Shown here: positions 34,706-43,188 of the stretch, in pieces
Layout: each line of letters opens with the position of its first letter
Numbering within the stretch: the stretch's first letter is position 1
DNA from: an uncultured Prevotellaceae bacterium
GTDB taxonomy: Bacteria; Bacteroidota; Bacteroidia; Bacteroidales; Bacteroidaceae
Length of the DNA: 64,000 nucleotides
Direction of reading: 5' to 3'
Assembly (NCBI GenBank): GCA_900316445.1
Contig: ONCZ01000001.1
Location: 1 to 64,000, forward strand
Position numbers and translations under genes: made by a program
The notes under the pieces: model-generated
Database searches by the model: none
What the model saw: the letters and a program-made list of their open reading frames with translations, nothing else
What the model was told of the DNA's origin: nothing

Positions 34706-36221
34706 CGTCAAACCTCCTGTTCTTTTTGTCAAATCCTTTTCCTCTGCCTGATCTGGGATTCTTGTCACTCCTGTCGAAACGGTCCTTACGGTCTCTTTTG
34801 AATTTGCGGTCATCACGGTCCTTGCGATTCTTTCGGTTATCGTGGTCGTTCTGATCTTCTCGGCTCTTCCGGATATTCCGGTCTTTCCGGATGTTGTGGT
34901 CGAGTTCGTGGCGGTGGAAGGTGAAACTGCGGATGTCGCCTTCCTCATTCTGTTCGGTTTCTTCGAGACGCTGTTTGAATTCGCGCTCTTTCTTGAAACG
35001 GTGTTTCTGGGCCATCTGCTTTTTCTCTTCGTCAGTCTTCACGATACCACCGTCGTGACGAAAATCTTTTAGTTTGCCGTCGAACATCTGGTACCTGCGG
35101 AATTCACATTCCAGGCTGCCGTTATAGAGGGGGATTTTGATACTGGGTTTCAGGCCGATCTGCTCAAAGCACTCTTCGCGGTAGGAGAGAATCCAGGCAT
35201 CATTACCTTTGAACTCATGTTTCAGCCGTTCGCCAATCATCTTATAAGTACCCAGAAGGTCGGGCGTGGAGATACGCTCACCATAAGGGGGATTGGTAAT
35301 CATGATGCTCTTATTGCCTGGCTGGGTGAAGTCCTTGAAGTCCTGTTGTCGGACGGTGATGTCGTTGGTCAGACCTGCGGCCTTCACGTTAAGGAGAGCC
35401 GTATTGACGGCTTTGATGTCAACGTCATATCCGTATATATGATACTGAAACTCACGCTCTTGGCTCTCGTCGTTATAGATTTCATCGAATAGGTCGGCAT
35501 CAAAGTCAGGCCATTTCTCAAAGGCATATTCTTTGCGGAACAAACCCGGGGCCATGTTCTTGGCGATGAGGGCTGCTTCGATGAGGATGGTACCGGAGCC
35601 GCACATGGGATCGATGAAGTCGGTGTCGCCCTTCCAACCCGAGAGCAGGATCATGCCTGCAGCGAGCACCTCATTGAGAGGTGCCTCGACACTCTCTTGG
35701 CGATAACCGCGACGGTGCAATGACTCACCGCTGGAATCGAGACTCAAGGTGCATTGGTCTTCGGCGATGTGCATGTTCAGACGAAGGTCGGGGTTAGCCA
35801 CCGAGATGTTAGGCCGTTTGCCCGTCTTCTCACGGAACTGGTCGACGATGGCATCCTTCACCTTATAGGATACAAACTTCGAGTGTCGGAACTCCTCGGA
35901 GAATACCACAGAGTCGACGGCAAAGGTCTTGTCGTCGTCCAGATAGGTGGTCCAGTCTATTTTCTTGATTTCTTCATAAACATCATCCGCGCTTTGTGCC
36001 TTGAAATGGCGGATGGGTTTCAGGACTCTGATGGCGGTGTGCAACTGGAAGTTGGCACGGTACATCAATTCCTTGTTACCTGTAAACGATACCATTCGTC
36101 TACCGATCTTCACGTCATTAGCCCCCAGTTGGGTCAGCTCTTTCGCCAGTACAGGTTCCAGTCCCATAAACGTTTTGGCGATCAATTCGAAATTCTGTTC
36201 CATTGATAGTGTTTCTTGCAT
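34692..36221 (-). CDS. THUMP-domain rRNA methyltransferase (RlmL/YpsC type) with a long basic tail
   Basis: This 509-residue protein has a ferredoxin-like/THUMP RNA-binding part (about 10-165: ELIAKTFMGLEPVLAKELTQ, MHIAEDQCTLSLDSSGESLH). It is followed by an SAM-dependent methyltransferase (about 190-385) with DPMCGSGTILIEAAL and the catalytic NPPYGERI. It likely makes N2-methylguanine in 23S rRNA. From about residue 440 the tail is almost only Arg, Lys, Asp and Asn (NIRKDRNIRKSRED style) and ends RFDDDKD, encoded by near-tandem words. The start may be MEQNFEL, six codons in (36203). It overlaps the DPP-IV start by 14 nt. Confidence 0.92.
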   Translation of the reverse strand: MQETLSMEQNFELIAKTFMGLEPVLAKELTQLGANDVKIGRRMVSFTGNKELMYRANFQLHTAIRVLKPIRHFKAQSADDVYEEIKKIDWTTYLDDDKTFAVDSVVFSEEFRHSKFVSYKVKDAIVDQFREKTGKRPNISVANPDLRLNMHIAEDQCTLSLDSSGESLHRRGYRQESVEAPLNEVLAAGMILLSGWKGDTDFIDPMCGSGTILIEAALIAKNMAPGLFRKEYAFEKWPDFDADLFDEIYNDESQEREFQYHIYGYDVDIKAVNTALLNVKAAGLTNDITVRQQDFKDFTQPGNKSIMITNPPYGERISTPDLLGTYKMIGERLKHEFKGNDAWILSYREECFEQIGLKPSIKIPLYNGSLECEFRRYQMFDGKLKDFRHDGGIVKTDEEKKQMAQKHRFKKEREFKQRLEETEQNEEGDIRSFTFHRHELDHNIRKDRNIRKSREDQNDHDNRKNRKDRDDRKFKRDRKDRFDRSDKNPRSGRGKGFDKKNRRFDDDKD

Positions 36222-36256
36222 GCCCGCTTATAACGGACAATGTGTGGAATTCTGCC

Positions 36257-36264
36257 TGCAAAGT
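36257..36264 (-). promoter_or_regulatory. -7 element TAACTTTG of the methyltransferase gene
   Basis: On the minus strand TAACTTTG followed by GCAGG lies 35 nt upstream of the first ATG. Confidence 0.5.
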
Positions 36265-36372
36265 TAATATAAGTTGACCAAAAAAACGTGCTTTCGACTG
36301 TTAATCAAATAAAAATCATGGTATTTTGCTAAAAATCATCATGAAATTATGATGTGTTTCAAATTAATTTCG

Positions 36373-36380
36373 TACTTTTG
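36373..36380 (+). promoter_or_regulatory. -7 element TACTTTTG of the histidine kinase gene
   Basis: TACTTTTG ends only 8 nt before the first ATG (36389), so the transcript is leaderless or starts translation at the second or third ATG (36392, 36398). Confidence 0.55.
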
Positions 36381-36388
36381 TGCCCAAT

Positions 36389-37639
36389 ATGATGGTTATG
36401 ACCAATCTGCTATTATATACTCATACAGAAAGTACATGGTTGATTGCCCTCGAGTGGGGCTTCGCCATATTGTTCCTGATTTTCCTGTTCGTCTCGTTAT
36501 TTGTTCAGCGACGGATGGGGAGGCGGTTGAAGGCAGAATTGGAACAACTCGACAAGATCAGAAAGGGAAATGTTGAGTACGACTTCATTCTCAAAGCCAT
36601 GAAGATTGCTGTCTGGCGATATGATGCAGAGTCACATTCATTATTATTTGAGAAAGACTATCGTGACGGGCGTAATAACTATGTGCCGGCCATCAACGAG
36701 AACTTTCAGGAAACGCTGGCTGTGGTCGCTCCGGCAGATGTGGATCATGTGAACAGGGCTTTCGAAGATATATGTGAGGGAAGGACTGATTTCTATCATC
36801 AGGAGTATCAGGTGTTGGATAAGGCATCTGGTATCAATTACTGGGAAGAAAGTTATGCTACCATCGTAGACCGTGATTCCGAGGGTAAGCCGACAAAGAT
36901 CGTCGGCACTTCCCAGCGTATCGATGAGCGCAAAGAACTGATGGCTTCGCTTGTGGCTGCCAGGAATAAGGCTGAGGAGAGTGACCGTCTGAAGACTGCC
37001 TTCCTGGCCAATATGGGTCATGAAATACGTACTCCGCTGAATGCCATTGTCGGTTTTGCTGACTTGTTGCCAGTCGTACAGACAGAGGAGGAACGTAGTC
37101 AACTCATCACAGAAATCCAGAACAATAACCAGAAGCTGTTACACATTATCGACGGTTTGGTGAGTATGTCAAAGATTGAGGCCGGTGCGAAGAGTCTGCT
37201 GATGGCCCGTGTCGACTTGAACCAGTTGCTCCAGCAGATGGTTGACACCTATCAGCCGACTACCAATGTGCCGATTACGCTCCAGTGCGCTATGGACAAG
37301 TTGATGATAGAGAGTGACCGTGATAAACTGTACGAGATTGTTGACAATCTGATACAGAATGCTGTGAAGTTCACTACTGAGGGCAGTATCCGTACCGGCT
37401 ATGACCTGTTAGACGATAATCATGTGCATATCTGGGTGAGTGATACCGGTAAGGGCATTGCTGTGGCTGATCAGCAGCGTATCTTTGAACGCTTCATCAA
37501 ACTCGACGAGTATATCCCAGGCACAGGACTCGGACTCTCTGTCGTGAAGTCTCATGTACAGAGCCTGGACGGTAAGATGGGTGTAGAATCTGAGATAGGC
37601 AAGGGCTCCACTTTCTGGGTAGACCTGCCTTTAGCATAG
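36389..37639 (+). CDS. Sensor histidine kinase with PAS-like domain
   Basis: This protein of about 413-416 residues has one N-terminal membrane helix (WGFAILFLIFLFVSLFVQ), a PAS-like segment (about 55-185, including KIVGTSQRIDERKELMASLV), and HisKA with the phospho-accepting His in NMGHEIRTPLNAIVGFADLL (about residue 208-211). A HATPase_c domain follows (VDNLIQNAVKFTTEGSI N-box, WVSDTGKGIAV, PGTGLGLSVVKSHV). It phosphorylates a separate response regulator. None is adjacent; the 43189 regulator is the nearest candidate. The start could be 36389, 36392 or 36398. A Gly replaces the common Ser before His (NMGHE versus NMSHE). Confidence 0.92.
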   Translation: MMVMTNLLLYTHTESTWLIALEWGFAILFLIFLFVSLFVQRRMGRRLKAELEQLDKIRKGNVEYDFILKAMKIAVWRYDAESHSLLFEKDYRDGRNNYVPAINENFQETLAVVAPADVDHVNRAFEDICEGRTDFYHQEYQVLDKASGINYWEESYATIVDRDSEGKPTKIVGTSQRIDERKELMASLVAARNKAEESDRLKTAFLANMGHEIRTPLNAIVGFADLLPVVQTEEERSQLITEIQNNNQKLLHIIDGLVSMSKIEAGAKSLLMARVDLNQLLQQMVDTYQPTTNVPITLQCAMDKLMIESDRDKLYEIVDNLIQNAVKFTTEGSIRTGYDLLDDNHVHIWVSDTGKGIAVADQQRIFERFIKLDEYIPGTGLGLSVVKSHVQSLDGKMGVESEIGKGSTFWVDLPLA

Positions 37640-37715
37640 TTTTTTTGTTGTTCTTGCAACTTTTTTCTTGTCAGGTTCGTCTAACAGGCAGAAAGAACAT
37701 CAAAAAAGAAGTAAA

Positions 37716-38519
37716 ATGAAACAAATGATGAATGCAAAGCGAGTAATGATGGCAAGTGCAGTCGTGCTGGCCATGTCCATGGGAATGATTTCTTGTTCTT
37801 CCTGTATGAGTGAATGGAAAACGCAGACCATCCTCTCCGATGGTCCCAAGGTGACGGAAGTCAGACAGTTGACTGGCTTCGAGGAAATCGAGATCAGTGG
37901 CAGTCCCCGTGTCTGTTATACACAGGCTGACAGCTTCTCTGTCTGTGTCAAGGGTACACAGGAAGCAGTAGACAATCTCCTGACCGATGTGGAAGGTAAG
38001 ACGCTGAGTATCCGTAACCGTGGGAAGATCAAACTGGTCAATATCTCATTCGATGATAACGGTCTGACGGTCTATGTGACCTCTCCGGATTTGACAGGTA
38101 TCCGTCTGAACGGCTCAGGTGACTTTGAAGCTCAGGGTCGTGTGGACACCGATAAGATGGACATCGTGCTTCGCGGTTCAGGTGACATAGACATGAAGGA
38201 TATCATCTGTGACCGTTGTGATGTGGAACTGATAGGCTCTGGCGACATCTCTATCGGAAGCCTGGATGCCGTGGAGGCTTCTGCCACGCTCGTCGGTTCT
38301 GGTGATGTGTCATTAGGGCTGCTACACGTGAAGGATACGCACCTCTCACTGAAAGGCTCTGGCGATATCAATGCCGACTTCAAAGAAGGCTGTGGTGCCG
38401 TCGAATGTGAGTTGCGTGGCTCGGGTGACATCTCCCTGAAAGGTGCAGTTCAGAAGTTCAATCAGCACAAGTCTGGCTCGGGCGATATTGACATCAATCG
38501 GCTGACTGTGAATAAATAA
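37716..38519 (+). CDS. DUF2807 (head GIN domain) lipoprotein with GSGD repeats
   Basis: This 267-residue envelope protein has a signal and lipobox-like end (AMSMGMISCSSC), so Cys at about 22 is probably lipidated. The rest is a right-handed beta-solenoid-like domain. Short repeats of GSGD recur about every 19-22 residues (LNGSGDFEA, LRGSGDIDM, LIGSGDISI, LVGSGDVSL, LKGSGDINA, LRGSGDISL, KSGSGDIDI). DUF2807 proteins are common in Bacteroidota and their role is unknown. It follows the histidine kinase by 76 nt without a visible terminator and may be part of its regulon or operon. Confidence 0.93.
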   Translation: MKQMMNAKRVMMASAVVLAMSMGMISCSSCMSEWKTQTILSDGPKVTEVRQLTGFEEIEISGSPRVCYTQADSFSVCVKGTQEAVDNLLTDVEGKTLSIRNRGKIKLVNISFDDNGLTVYVTSPDLTGIRLNGSGDFEAQGRVDTDKMDIVLRGSGDIDMKDIICDRCDVELIGSGDISIGSLDAVEASATLVGSGDVSLGLLHVKDTHLSLKGSGDINADFKEGCGAVECELRGSGDISLKGAVQKFNQHKSGSGDIDINRLTVNK

Positions 38520-38540
38520 TCGATAAAATATATTAAAATC

Positions 38541-38572
38541 TTTCGGTTTCTCATAAATAATGATTACTTTTG
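38541..38572 (+). promoter_or_regulatory. Promoter of the inositol-lipid operon
   Basis: TTTC (38541-38544), 20 nt spacing, then TACTTTTG (38565-38572). The ATG of the first gene is at 38607. Confidence 0.55.
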
Positions 38573-38606
38573 CCGAATTATTGAGGCAAACCCTTAGGGA
38601 AACCGG

Positions 38607-39317
38607 ATGAAATATGCAGTAATAGCCGCGGGCGAAGGCTCGCGGCTGACAAAAGAAGGCAATACGACACCGAAGCCTTTGATAGAGGTAAACGGTGAGA
38701 GGTTGGTCGACAGACTGCTGCGAATCTTTGAGGCTCATGGAGCTTCTGAGGTGGCTATCATCTGTAACGAGCAGATGACCGAGGTGAAGCATCATCTCCT
38801 GGCCGTGCAGCAGAACTACAGACTGCCGCTGAGGCTCGTCGTGAAGTCTACACCCAGTTCCATGCACAGCATGTGGGAACTGAGCAAGTGGCTTGACGAC
38901 GGTCCTTTTGTGTTGACAACCGTCGATACCATCTTCCGTGAGGAAGAGTTCGACGGCTTTGTGCAGACCTTCTCCGGACTCCTCAAGACAGGAGAGGCTG
39001 ACGGGTTGATGGGGGTCACTGACTACATTGACGACGAGAAGCCGCTCTATGTCTCCACCGATGATGACCTGTGGATTACCGCTTTCCTCGATCAGTGTGA
39101 CTGTCCGCGATATGTCAGCGGCGGCATCTATGCCCTGACAGCCCGTTCGCTGACTACACTCCGTGACTGTGTGGCGAATGGTGAGCAGCGTATGCGGAAC
39201 TTCCAAAGAGCACTCCTGCGTGATGGGCTTAAACTGAAAGCATGGCCCTTCTCTAAAGTGCTCGATGTCGACCACGTCAGTGATATTCAAAAAGCAGAGG
39301 CTTTCTTGCAAGGATGA
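38607..39317 (+). CDS. Sugar/inositol-phosphate nucleotidyltransferase-like protein
   Basis: This 236-residue nucleotidyltransferase fold protein starts KYAVIAAGEGSRLTKEG, with the nucleotide-binding G-E-G-S-R-L loop and PKPLIEVNGERLVDRLL. An Asp in VLTTVDTIF serves as the metal site, and GGIYALTARSLTTL follows. It is smaller than RmlA/GalU and is more like MobA- or CTP:phosphoinositol-type transferases. As first gene of an operon containing inositol-3-phosphate synthase, it may activate inositol phosphate or a related head group with CTP. The nucleotide is a guess. It overlaps the next gene by 4 nt. Confidence 0.85.
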   Translation: MKYAVIAAGEGSRLTKEGNTTPKPLIEVNGERLVDRLLRIFEAHGASEVAIICNEQMTEVKHHLLAVQQNYRLPLRLVVKSTPSSMHSMWELSKWLDDGPFVLTTVDTIFREEEFDGFVQTFSGLLKTGEADGLMGVTDYIDDEKPLYVSTDDDLWITAFLDQCDCPRYVSGGIYALTARSLTTLRDCVANGEQRMRNFQRALLRDGLKLKAWPFSKVLDVDHVSDIQKAEAFLQG

Positions 39318-40129
39318 GGATACTGGCAGTCAGCAGGGCAGAGCGGTTTTCGCCCAATTCCGTGGAGCGGGATAAGGCGATCTTTCAGGCAGTCATCGAC
39401 AGGCTGCATGAACATGGCGATGAGATCTGCCTTGTCAGTGAGGAGAGCTTGGAGCATCTTTCTGAGTATTCTGAGTTTTCTGAGTGTTCAGAGTCTTCAG
39501 ATCTCGTCATCACAATGGCGCGCCAGCCTGAGACCCTGTTGTGGCTCAAGTCGTTGGGTGTCACCTGTGTCAATTCGCCTGAGGGTATTGAACGCTGTAC
39601 GAGAAGTCGTCTGCTCAGTATCATGGAGCATCTCGGCACACCGGTTCCTCCGCAGGAGGGTCCTGACGGTTACTGGCTGAAACGAGGCGATGCTGCCGCA
39701 CAGACGGATGCGGATGTGGTCTATGTGTCTGATCGGGAACAACTAAAGACGGCCATACAGACGATGTGTCAACGGGGTGTCACCGATTACACGGTGAGTG
39801 CCCATGTGCGAGGCGACTTGGTGAAGTTCTACGGGGTGGGGCAGGGAGACTTCTTCCGATGGTACTATCCCACGGATGACGGTCAGACGAAATTCGGTGA
39901 TGAACACCGCAATGGCAAGGCCTGTCATTATCCGTTTCAGGCCGAAGCGTTGCAAGATGAGGTTCAGCGGTTGGCAGCAGCAGTCGGTGTCAGTGTCTAT
40001 GGTGGCGACGCCATTGTCAGGGCTGACGGATCGTTCTGTCTGATAGACTTCAACGATTGGCCTAGTTTCTCGCGCTGTCGGGAAGAGGCTGCCGATGCAA
40101 TTGCCTCGTTACTGAATAGAATAAGGTAA
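39314..40129 (+). CDS. ATP-grasp-like protein in the inositol-lipid operon
   Basis: This 271-residue protein has the outline of an ATP-grasp ligase: an N-terminal substrate domain (MRILAVSRAERFSPNSVERD), a central RSRLLSIMEHLGTPVPP segment, a lysine region (DGYWLKRGDAAAQTD), and the C-terminal metal-binding core GGDAIVRADGSFCLIDFNDW. ATP-grasp enzymes join a carboxylate to an amine or thiol through an acyl phosphate. A role in attaching an amino acid or other group to an inositol head is possible. No family name is certain. Residues 49-60 (HLSEYSEFSECSESS) are encoded by a repeated TTCTGAGT word (39461-39500), an odd in-frame insertion-like piece. Confidence 0.8.
   Translation: MRILAVSRAERFSPNSVERDKAIFQAVIDRLHEHGDEICLVSEESLEHLSEYSEFSECSESSDLVITMARQPETLLWLKSLGVTCVNSPEGIERCTRSRLLSIMEHLGTPVPPQEGPDGYWLKRGDAAAQTDADVVYVSDREQLKTAIQTMCQRGVTDYTVSAHVRGDLVKFYGVGQGDFFRWYYPTDDGQTKFGDEHRNGKACHYPFQAEALQDEVQRLAAAVGVSVYGGDAIVRADGSFCLIDFNDWPSFSRCREEAADAIASLLNRIR
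39461..39500 (+). repeat. TTCTGAGT word tract inside the ATP-grasp gene
   Basis: Words TTCTGAGTA, TTCTGAGTT, TTCTGAGTG and TTCAGAGTC follow one another in frame, giving the Ser/Glu-rich SEYSEFSECSE segment. Confidence 0.65.
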
Positions 40130-40133
40130 TCAT

Positions 40134-40172
40134 AAAGTTCAAAGTTCAAAGCTTAAAGTTCAAAGTTCAAAA
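40134..40172 (+). repeat. AAAGTTCAAAGTTC word tract
   Basis: Four to five copies of AAAGTTC (one AAAGCTT variant) lie between the ATP-grasp stop and the phosphatidyltransferase start. Confidence 0.75.
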
Positions 40173-40181
40173 ATATTTGTT

Positions 40182-41120
40182 GTGGCAACATTTAAGGAGT
40201 TATTGATGGTTTCATTCAAGTCTGAGGACACAGAGGAATGGCTCGACGTGTGGTTCACACGTCCCATTGGTCTTGTCTTCGCTTTGTTATGGAATAAACT
40301 CGGCATCCATCCGAATGTCATTACGATTGTGTCGTTCTTCTTTGGAGCGGCAGCAGGCTGGATGTTCCATTATACAGATCTTCTGCATAACCTCTATGGC
40401 GTTGCTCTGCTGATGCTCACCAATTTCTGTGACTCTACCGATGGTCAGATGGCACGCCTTTCAGGCAAGAAGACACTTTTAGGTCGTGTGCTCGACGGAT
40501 TCTCCGGCGATGTGTGGTTCTTCTGCATCTATGTGGCCATCGTGGTACGTCTGTGGCCCCAGCAGATTCCCGGCACCACTACGCAGTGGGGCGTTTGGGG
40601 CTTCATGCTGGCTGCTGTAGCGGGCTTCCTTTGTCATGCACCACAAAGTTCCTTAGCAGACTATTATCGTCAGATACACCTTTATTTCCTGCTTGGCAAG
40701 GAAGGCAGTGAACTTGATACCAGCTCTCAGCAGCGACAGATCTTTGATAATCTGCCCAAGGCGAAGTGGTTTGAGCGTCTGTTCCGTTACAATTATGCCA
40801 GTTATTGTCAAAGTCAGGAACATCGTACTCCACGTTTCCAGGCTTTCTTCCGTGAGGTGAAGTCGCGTTGGCCAGATGCCTCTGATATGCCCCAGGATCT
40901 TCGTGATGCATTCAGGGCTGGCAGTCTGCCGCTGATGAAATACACCAACATGCTCACGTTTAATGTCCGTGCCATCACAATCTATGTGACGTGTCTGTTG
41001 GATTGTCCGTGGGTCTATCTGTTAGTGGAGGTTATTATATTAAATATAATGTACGCGTATATGCACCGCACCCATGAAAGGCTGTGCGATGACTTGTACA
41101 ATACCTATTTGAAGGCATGA
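40182..41120 (+). CDS. CDP-alcohol phosphatidyltransferase (candidate phosphatidylinositol-phosphate synthase)
   Basis: This 312-residue membrane protein carries the family signature D-x2-D-G-x2-A-R-x8-G-x3-D-x3-D in DSTDGQMARLSGKKTLLG followed by RVLDGFSGD (about 87-113). It has about six hydrophobic helices. It should transfer the phosphatidyl group of CDP-diacylglycerol to an alcohol. With inositol-3-phosphate synthase in the same operon, inositol phosphate is the likely acceptor. The start is GTG 40182; ATG 40206 (MVSFKSEDTEEW) is an alternative. It overlaps the HAD gene by 4 nt. Confidence 0.9.
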   Translation: MATFKELLMVSFKSEDTEEWLDVWFTRPIGLVFALLWNKLGIHPNVITIVSFFFGAAAGWMFHYTDLLHNLYGVALLMLTNFCDSTDGQMARLSGKKTLLGRVLDGFSGDVWFFCIYVAIVVRLWPQQIPGTTTQWGVWGFMLAAVAGFLCHAPQSSLADYYRQIHLYFLLGKEGSELDTSSQQRQIFDNLPKAKWFERLFRYNYASYCQSQEHRTPRFQAFFREVKSRWPDASDMPQDLRDAFRAGSLPLMKYTNMLTFNVRAITIYVTCLLDCPWVYLLVEVIILNIMYAYMHRTHERLCDDLYNTYLKA

Positions 41121-41827
41121 CGGCAGGTTATATCTTTGACTACGGAGGCACTCTCGATACGGGAGGACAGCACTGGGGACAGGTGCTCTGGCATGCCTAT
41201 GAGCGTCATCGGGTGCCTGTCAGCGAGGCGCAGTTCCGGGAGGCGTATGTCCATGCGGAACGAACGTTGGGGCGGAATCCTATCATCAGTCCGGACTATA
41301 CCTTCCGTCAGACATTGGAAACAAAACTCTGCCTGCAACTGGAGTGTTTTCGTGGAGTGTGGAGTGAGGAATGTGGAGCGAGGTATGCTGAGGTGCTGGC
41401 AGATGACCTCTATGCCCGTACCGTCGAACAGACGGCCCGGAGCCTCAAGGTTCTCCAGACATTGAAAGACCAAGGTGTGCCAATGGTGCTGGTGAGCAAC
41501 TTCTATGGCAATATGCCTGTGGTGCTGCATGAGTTTGGCTTCGACGGGCTCTTCGTCAAGGTTGTTGAGTCGGCAGTCGTTGGCATCCGCAAGCCTGATC
41601 CCCGCATCTTCCTCTTAGGTGTGGATGCTCTTGGGCTGAAGCCAGAAGAGGTTATGGTGGTGGGCGATAGCTTGGATAAGGATATCATCCCAGCTCACGA
41701 GGCTGGCTGTCAGACTGTCTGGCTAAGAGGGGAGGGTTGGACACCCGCACCTCACAACGGGGACTGTCCCTATTGTGAGATTATCGACTCGCTTGATGAA
41801 TTATTGGAAAAGATTAAAACGAAATAA
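41117..41827 (+). CDS. HAD-superfamily hydrolase (candidate phosphatidylinositol-phosphate phosphatase)
   Basis: This 236-residue HAD protein has motif I FDYGGTLDT, motif II LVSNFYGN, a lysine in GIRKPDPRIF, and motif III/IV VMVVGDSLDKDIIPA. The first Asp (nucleophile) is present, but the residue two places later, normally Asp in phosphatases, is Gly. This is uncommon and may alter the acid/base step. Its place between the phosphatidyltransferase and the inositol synthase fits removal of phosphate from phosphatidylinositol phosphate. Residues 76-88 (ECFRGVWSEECGA) are encoded by GTGGAGTG-type words (41341-41380), resembling an in-frame repeat insertion. Confidence 0.87.
   Translation: MTAGYIFDYGGTLDTGGQHWGQVLWHAYERHRVPVSEAQFREAYVHAERTLGRNPIISPDYTFRQTLETKLCLQLECFRGVWSEECGARYAEVLADDLYARTVEQTARSLKVLQTLKDQGVPMVLVSNFYGNMPVVLHEFGFDGLFVKVVESAVVGIRKPDPRIFLLGVDALGLKPEEVMVVGDSLDKDIIPAHEAGCQTVWLRGEGWTPAPHNGDCPYCEIIDSLDELLEKIKTK
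41341..41380 (+). repeat. GGAGTGTGGAGTG word tract inside the HAD gene
   Basis: GGAGTGTTTT, GTGGAGTGT, GGAGTGAGG and AATGTGGAGCG words succeed each other in frame, much like the intergenic tracts of this window. Confidence 0.5.
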
Positions 41828-41833
41828 AACGAC

Positions 41834-43162
41834 ATGAACAAAACAAACGTAAAACCAGCAGAAGGTAAGCTGGGTATTCTGGTAGTCGGCAACGGAGCAG
41901 TTGCCACGACATTCATGACTGGTGTGCTGATGACCCGCAAAGGACTGACGAAGCCTGTGGGCTCTATGACTCAGTACGACAAGATCCGTGTGGGACGTGG
42001 AGCCTCGAAGCAGTATCTGAAGTATGGAGACATCGTCCCACTGGCCAGTCTTGACGATATCGTGTTCGGCTGTTGGGATGTCTATCCACAGAATGCCTAC
42101 CAATCTGCTGTTTATGCTGAGGTGCTGAAGGAGAAGGATATCGAACCCGTACGAGATGAACTCGAACAGATTGTGCCGATGAAGGCAGCCTTTGACCATA
42201 ACTATGCCAAACGGCTCAGTGGCGATAACGTGAAGTCTTGCACTACCCGTTGGGATATGGTTGAGGCTTTGCGCGACGATATTCGCCGCTTCCGTGAAGA
42301 GAAGGGTTGTAGCCGTCTGGTGGTACTCTGGGCTGCCTCTACGGAGATTTATGTACCTGTTGAAAAGAGCGTCCACTATCATCTGGCCGATCTTGAAGCT
42401 GCTATGAAGGCTGACGATCGTCTGCATGTGGCTCCTTCTATGTGTTATGCCTATGCAGCACTCTCTGAGGGTGTGCCATTTATCATGGGAGCACCCAATA
42501 CGACTGTCGATATACCTGCTATGTGGGAATTGGCAGAGAAGACGCACCAGCCTATCGCCGGCAAGGACTTCAAGACGGGGCAGACACTTGTCAAGTCTGG
42601 CTTTGCACCTATCATCGGTACCCGTTGTCTGGGACTCTCGGGTTGGTTCTCCACCAATATCCTCGGCAATCGCGACGGTCTGGTGCTCGATGAGCCGGAG
42701 AACTTCCGTACCAAGGAGGTATCGAAGCTCTCAACCTTGGAGACCATCCTCAAACCAGATGTCCAGCCAGACCTCTATGGTCACGGCAACGATGAGGACA
42801 ACCAATACTATCATAAGGTGCGCATCAACTATTATCCGCCGCGTAACGACAATAAGGAGGGCTGGGACAATATCGACATCTTCGGCTGGATGGGTTATCC
42901 GATGCAGGTGAAGATCAACTTCCTCTGCCGCGACTCCATCCTCGCTGCACCTCTCTGCCTCGATCTCTGTCTGCTCTCAGATTTAGCTGCCCGTGCTGGT
43001 CGTTATGGCATACAGCGCTTCCTCAGTTTCTTCCTCAAGTCGCCGATGTATGACTATACACAGGGTGAAGAGGCCGTGAATAACCTCTATCAGCAGTACA
43101 CGATGCTGAAGAACGCCATCCGTGAGATGGGTGGTTACGAGGCCGACGAGGAAATTGACTAA
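41834..43162 (+). CDS. ino1: Inositol-3-phosphate synthase
   Basis: A 442-residue NAD-dependent enzyme that cyclises glucose-6-phosphate to myo-inositol-3-phosphate. It has an NAD-binding start (GILVVGNGAVATTFMTGVLM), and the catalytic region includes MGAPNTTVDIPA, GKDFKTGQTLVKSGF and GWFSTNILGNRDG. Length is in the range of bacterial and eukaryotic-like synthases (430-530, here short). It is the fifth gene of the operon, 6 nt after the HAD gene, and supplies inositol for the lipid head group. The resemblance to the inositol-lipid cluster described in Bacteroides thetaiotaomicron is from memory. Confidence 0.95.
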   Translation: MNKTNVKPAEGKLGILVVGNGAVATTFMTGVLMTRKGLTKPVGSMTQYDKIRVGRGASKQYLKYGDIVPLASLDDIVFGCWDVYPQNAYQSAVYAEVLKEKDIEPVRDELEQIVPMKAAFDHNYAKRLSGDNVKSCTTRWDMVEALRDDIRRFREEKGCSRLVVLWAASTEIYVPVEKSVHYHLADLEAAMKADDRLHVAPSMCYAYAALSEGVPFIMGAPNTTVDIPAMWELAEKTHQPIAGKDFKTGQTLVKSGFAPIIGTRCLGLSGWFSTNILGNRDGLVLDEPENFRTKEVSKLSTLETILKPDVQPDLYGHGNDEDNQYYHKVRINYYPPRNDNKEGWDNIDIFGWMGYPMQVKINFLCRDSILAAPLCLDLCLLSDLAARAGRYGIQRFLSFFLKSPMYDYTQGEEAVNNLYQQYTMLKNAIREMGGYEADEEID

Positions 43163-43188
43163 AGGTGAAAAGGTGGAAAGGTGAAGGG
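43163..43188 (+). repeat. AAAGGTGAAAAGGTGG word tract
   Basis: Three copies of AAAGGTG(A) sit between the inositol synthase stop and the response-regulator ATG (43189). They provide purine-rich sequence, and even an in-frame GTG (43165), in front of that gene. Confidence 0.6.

Noticed and set aside
34706..34948. Upstream extension of the DPP-IV gene
   Set aside because: It is the methyltransferase tail in another frame; a proper signal peptide starts at 34705.
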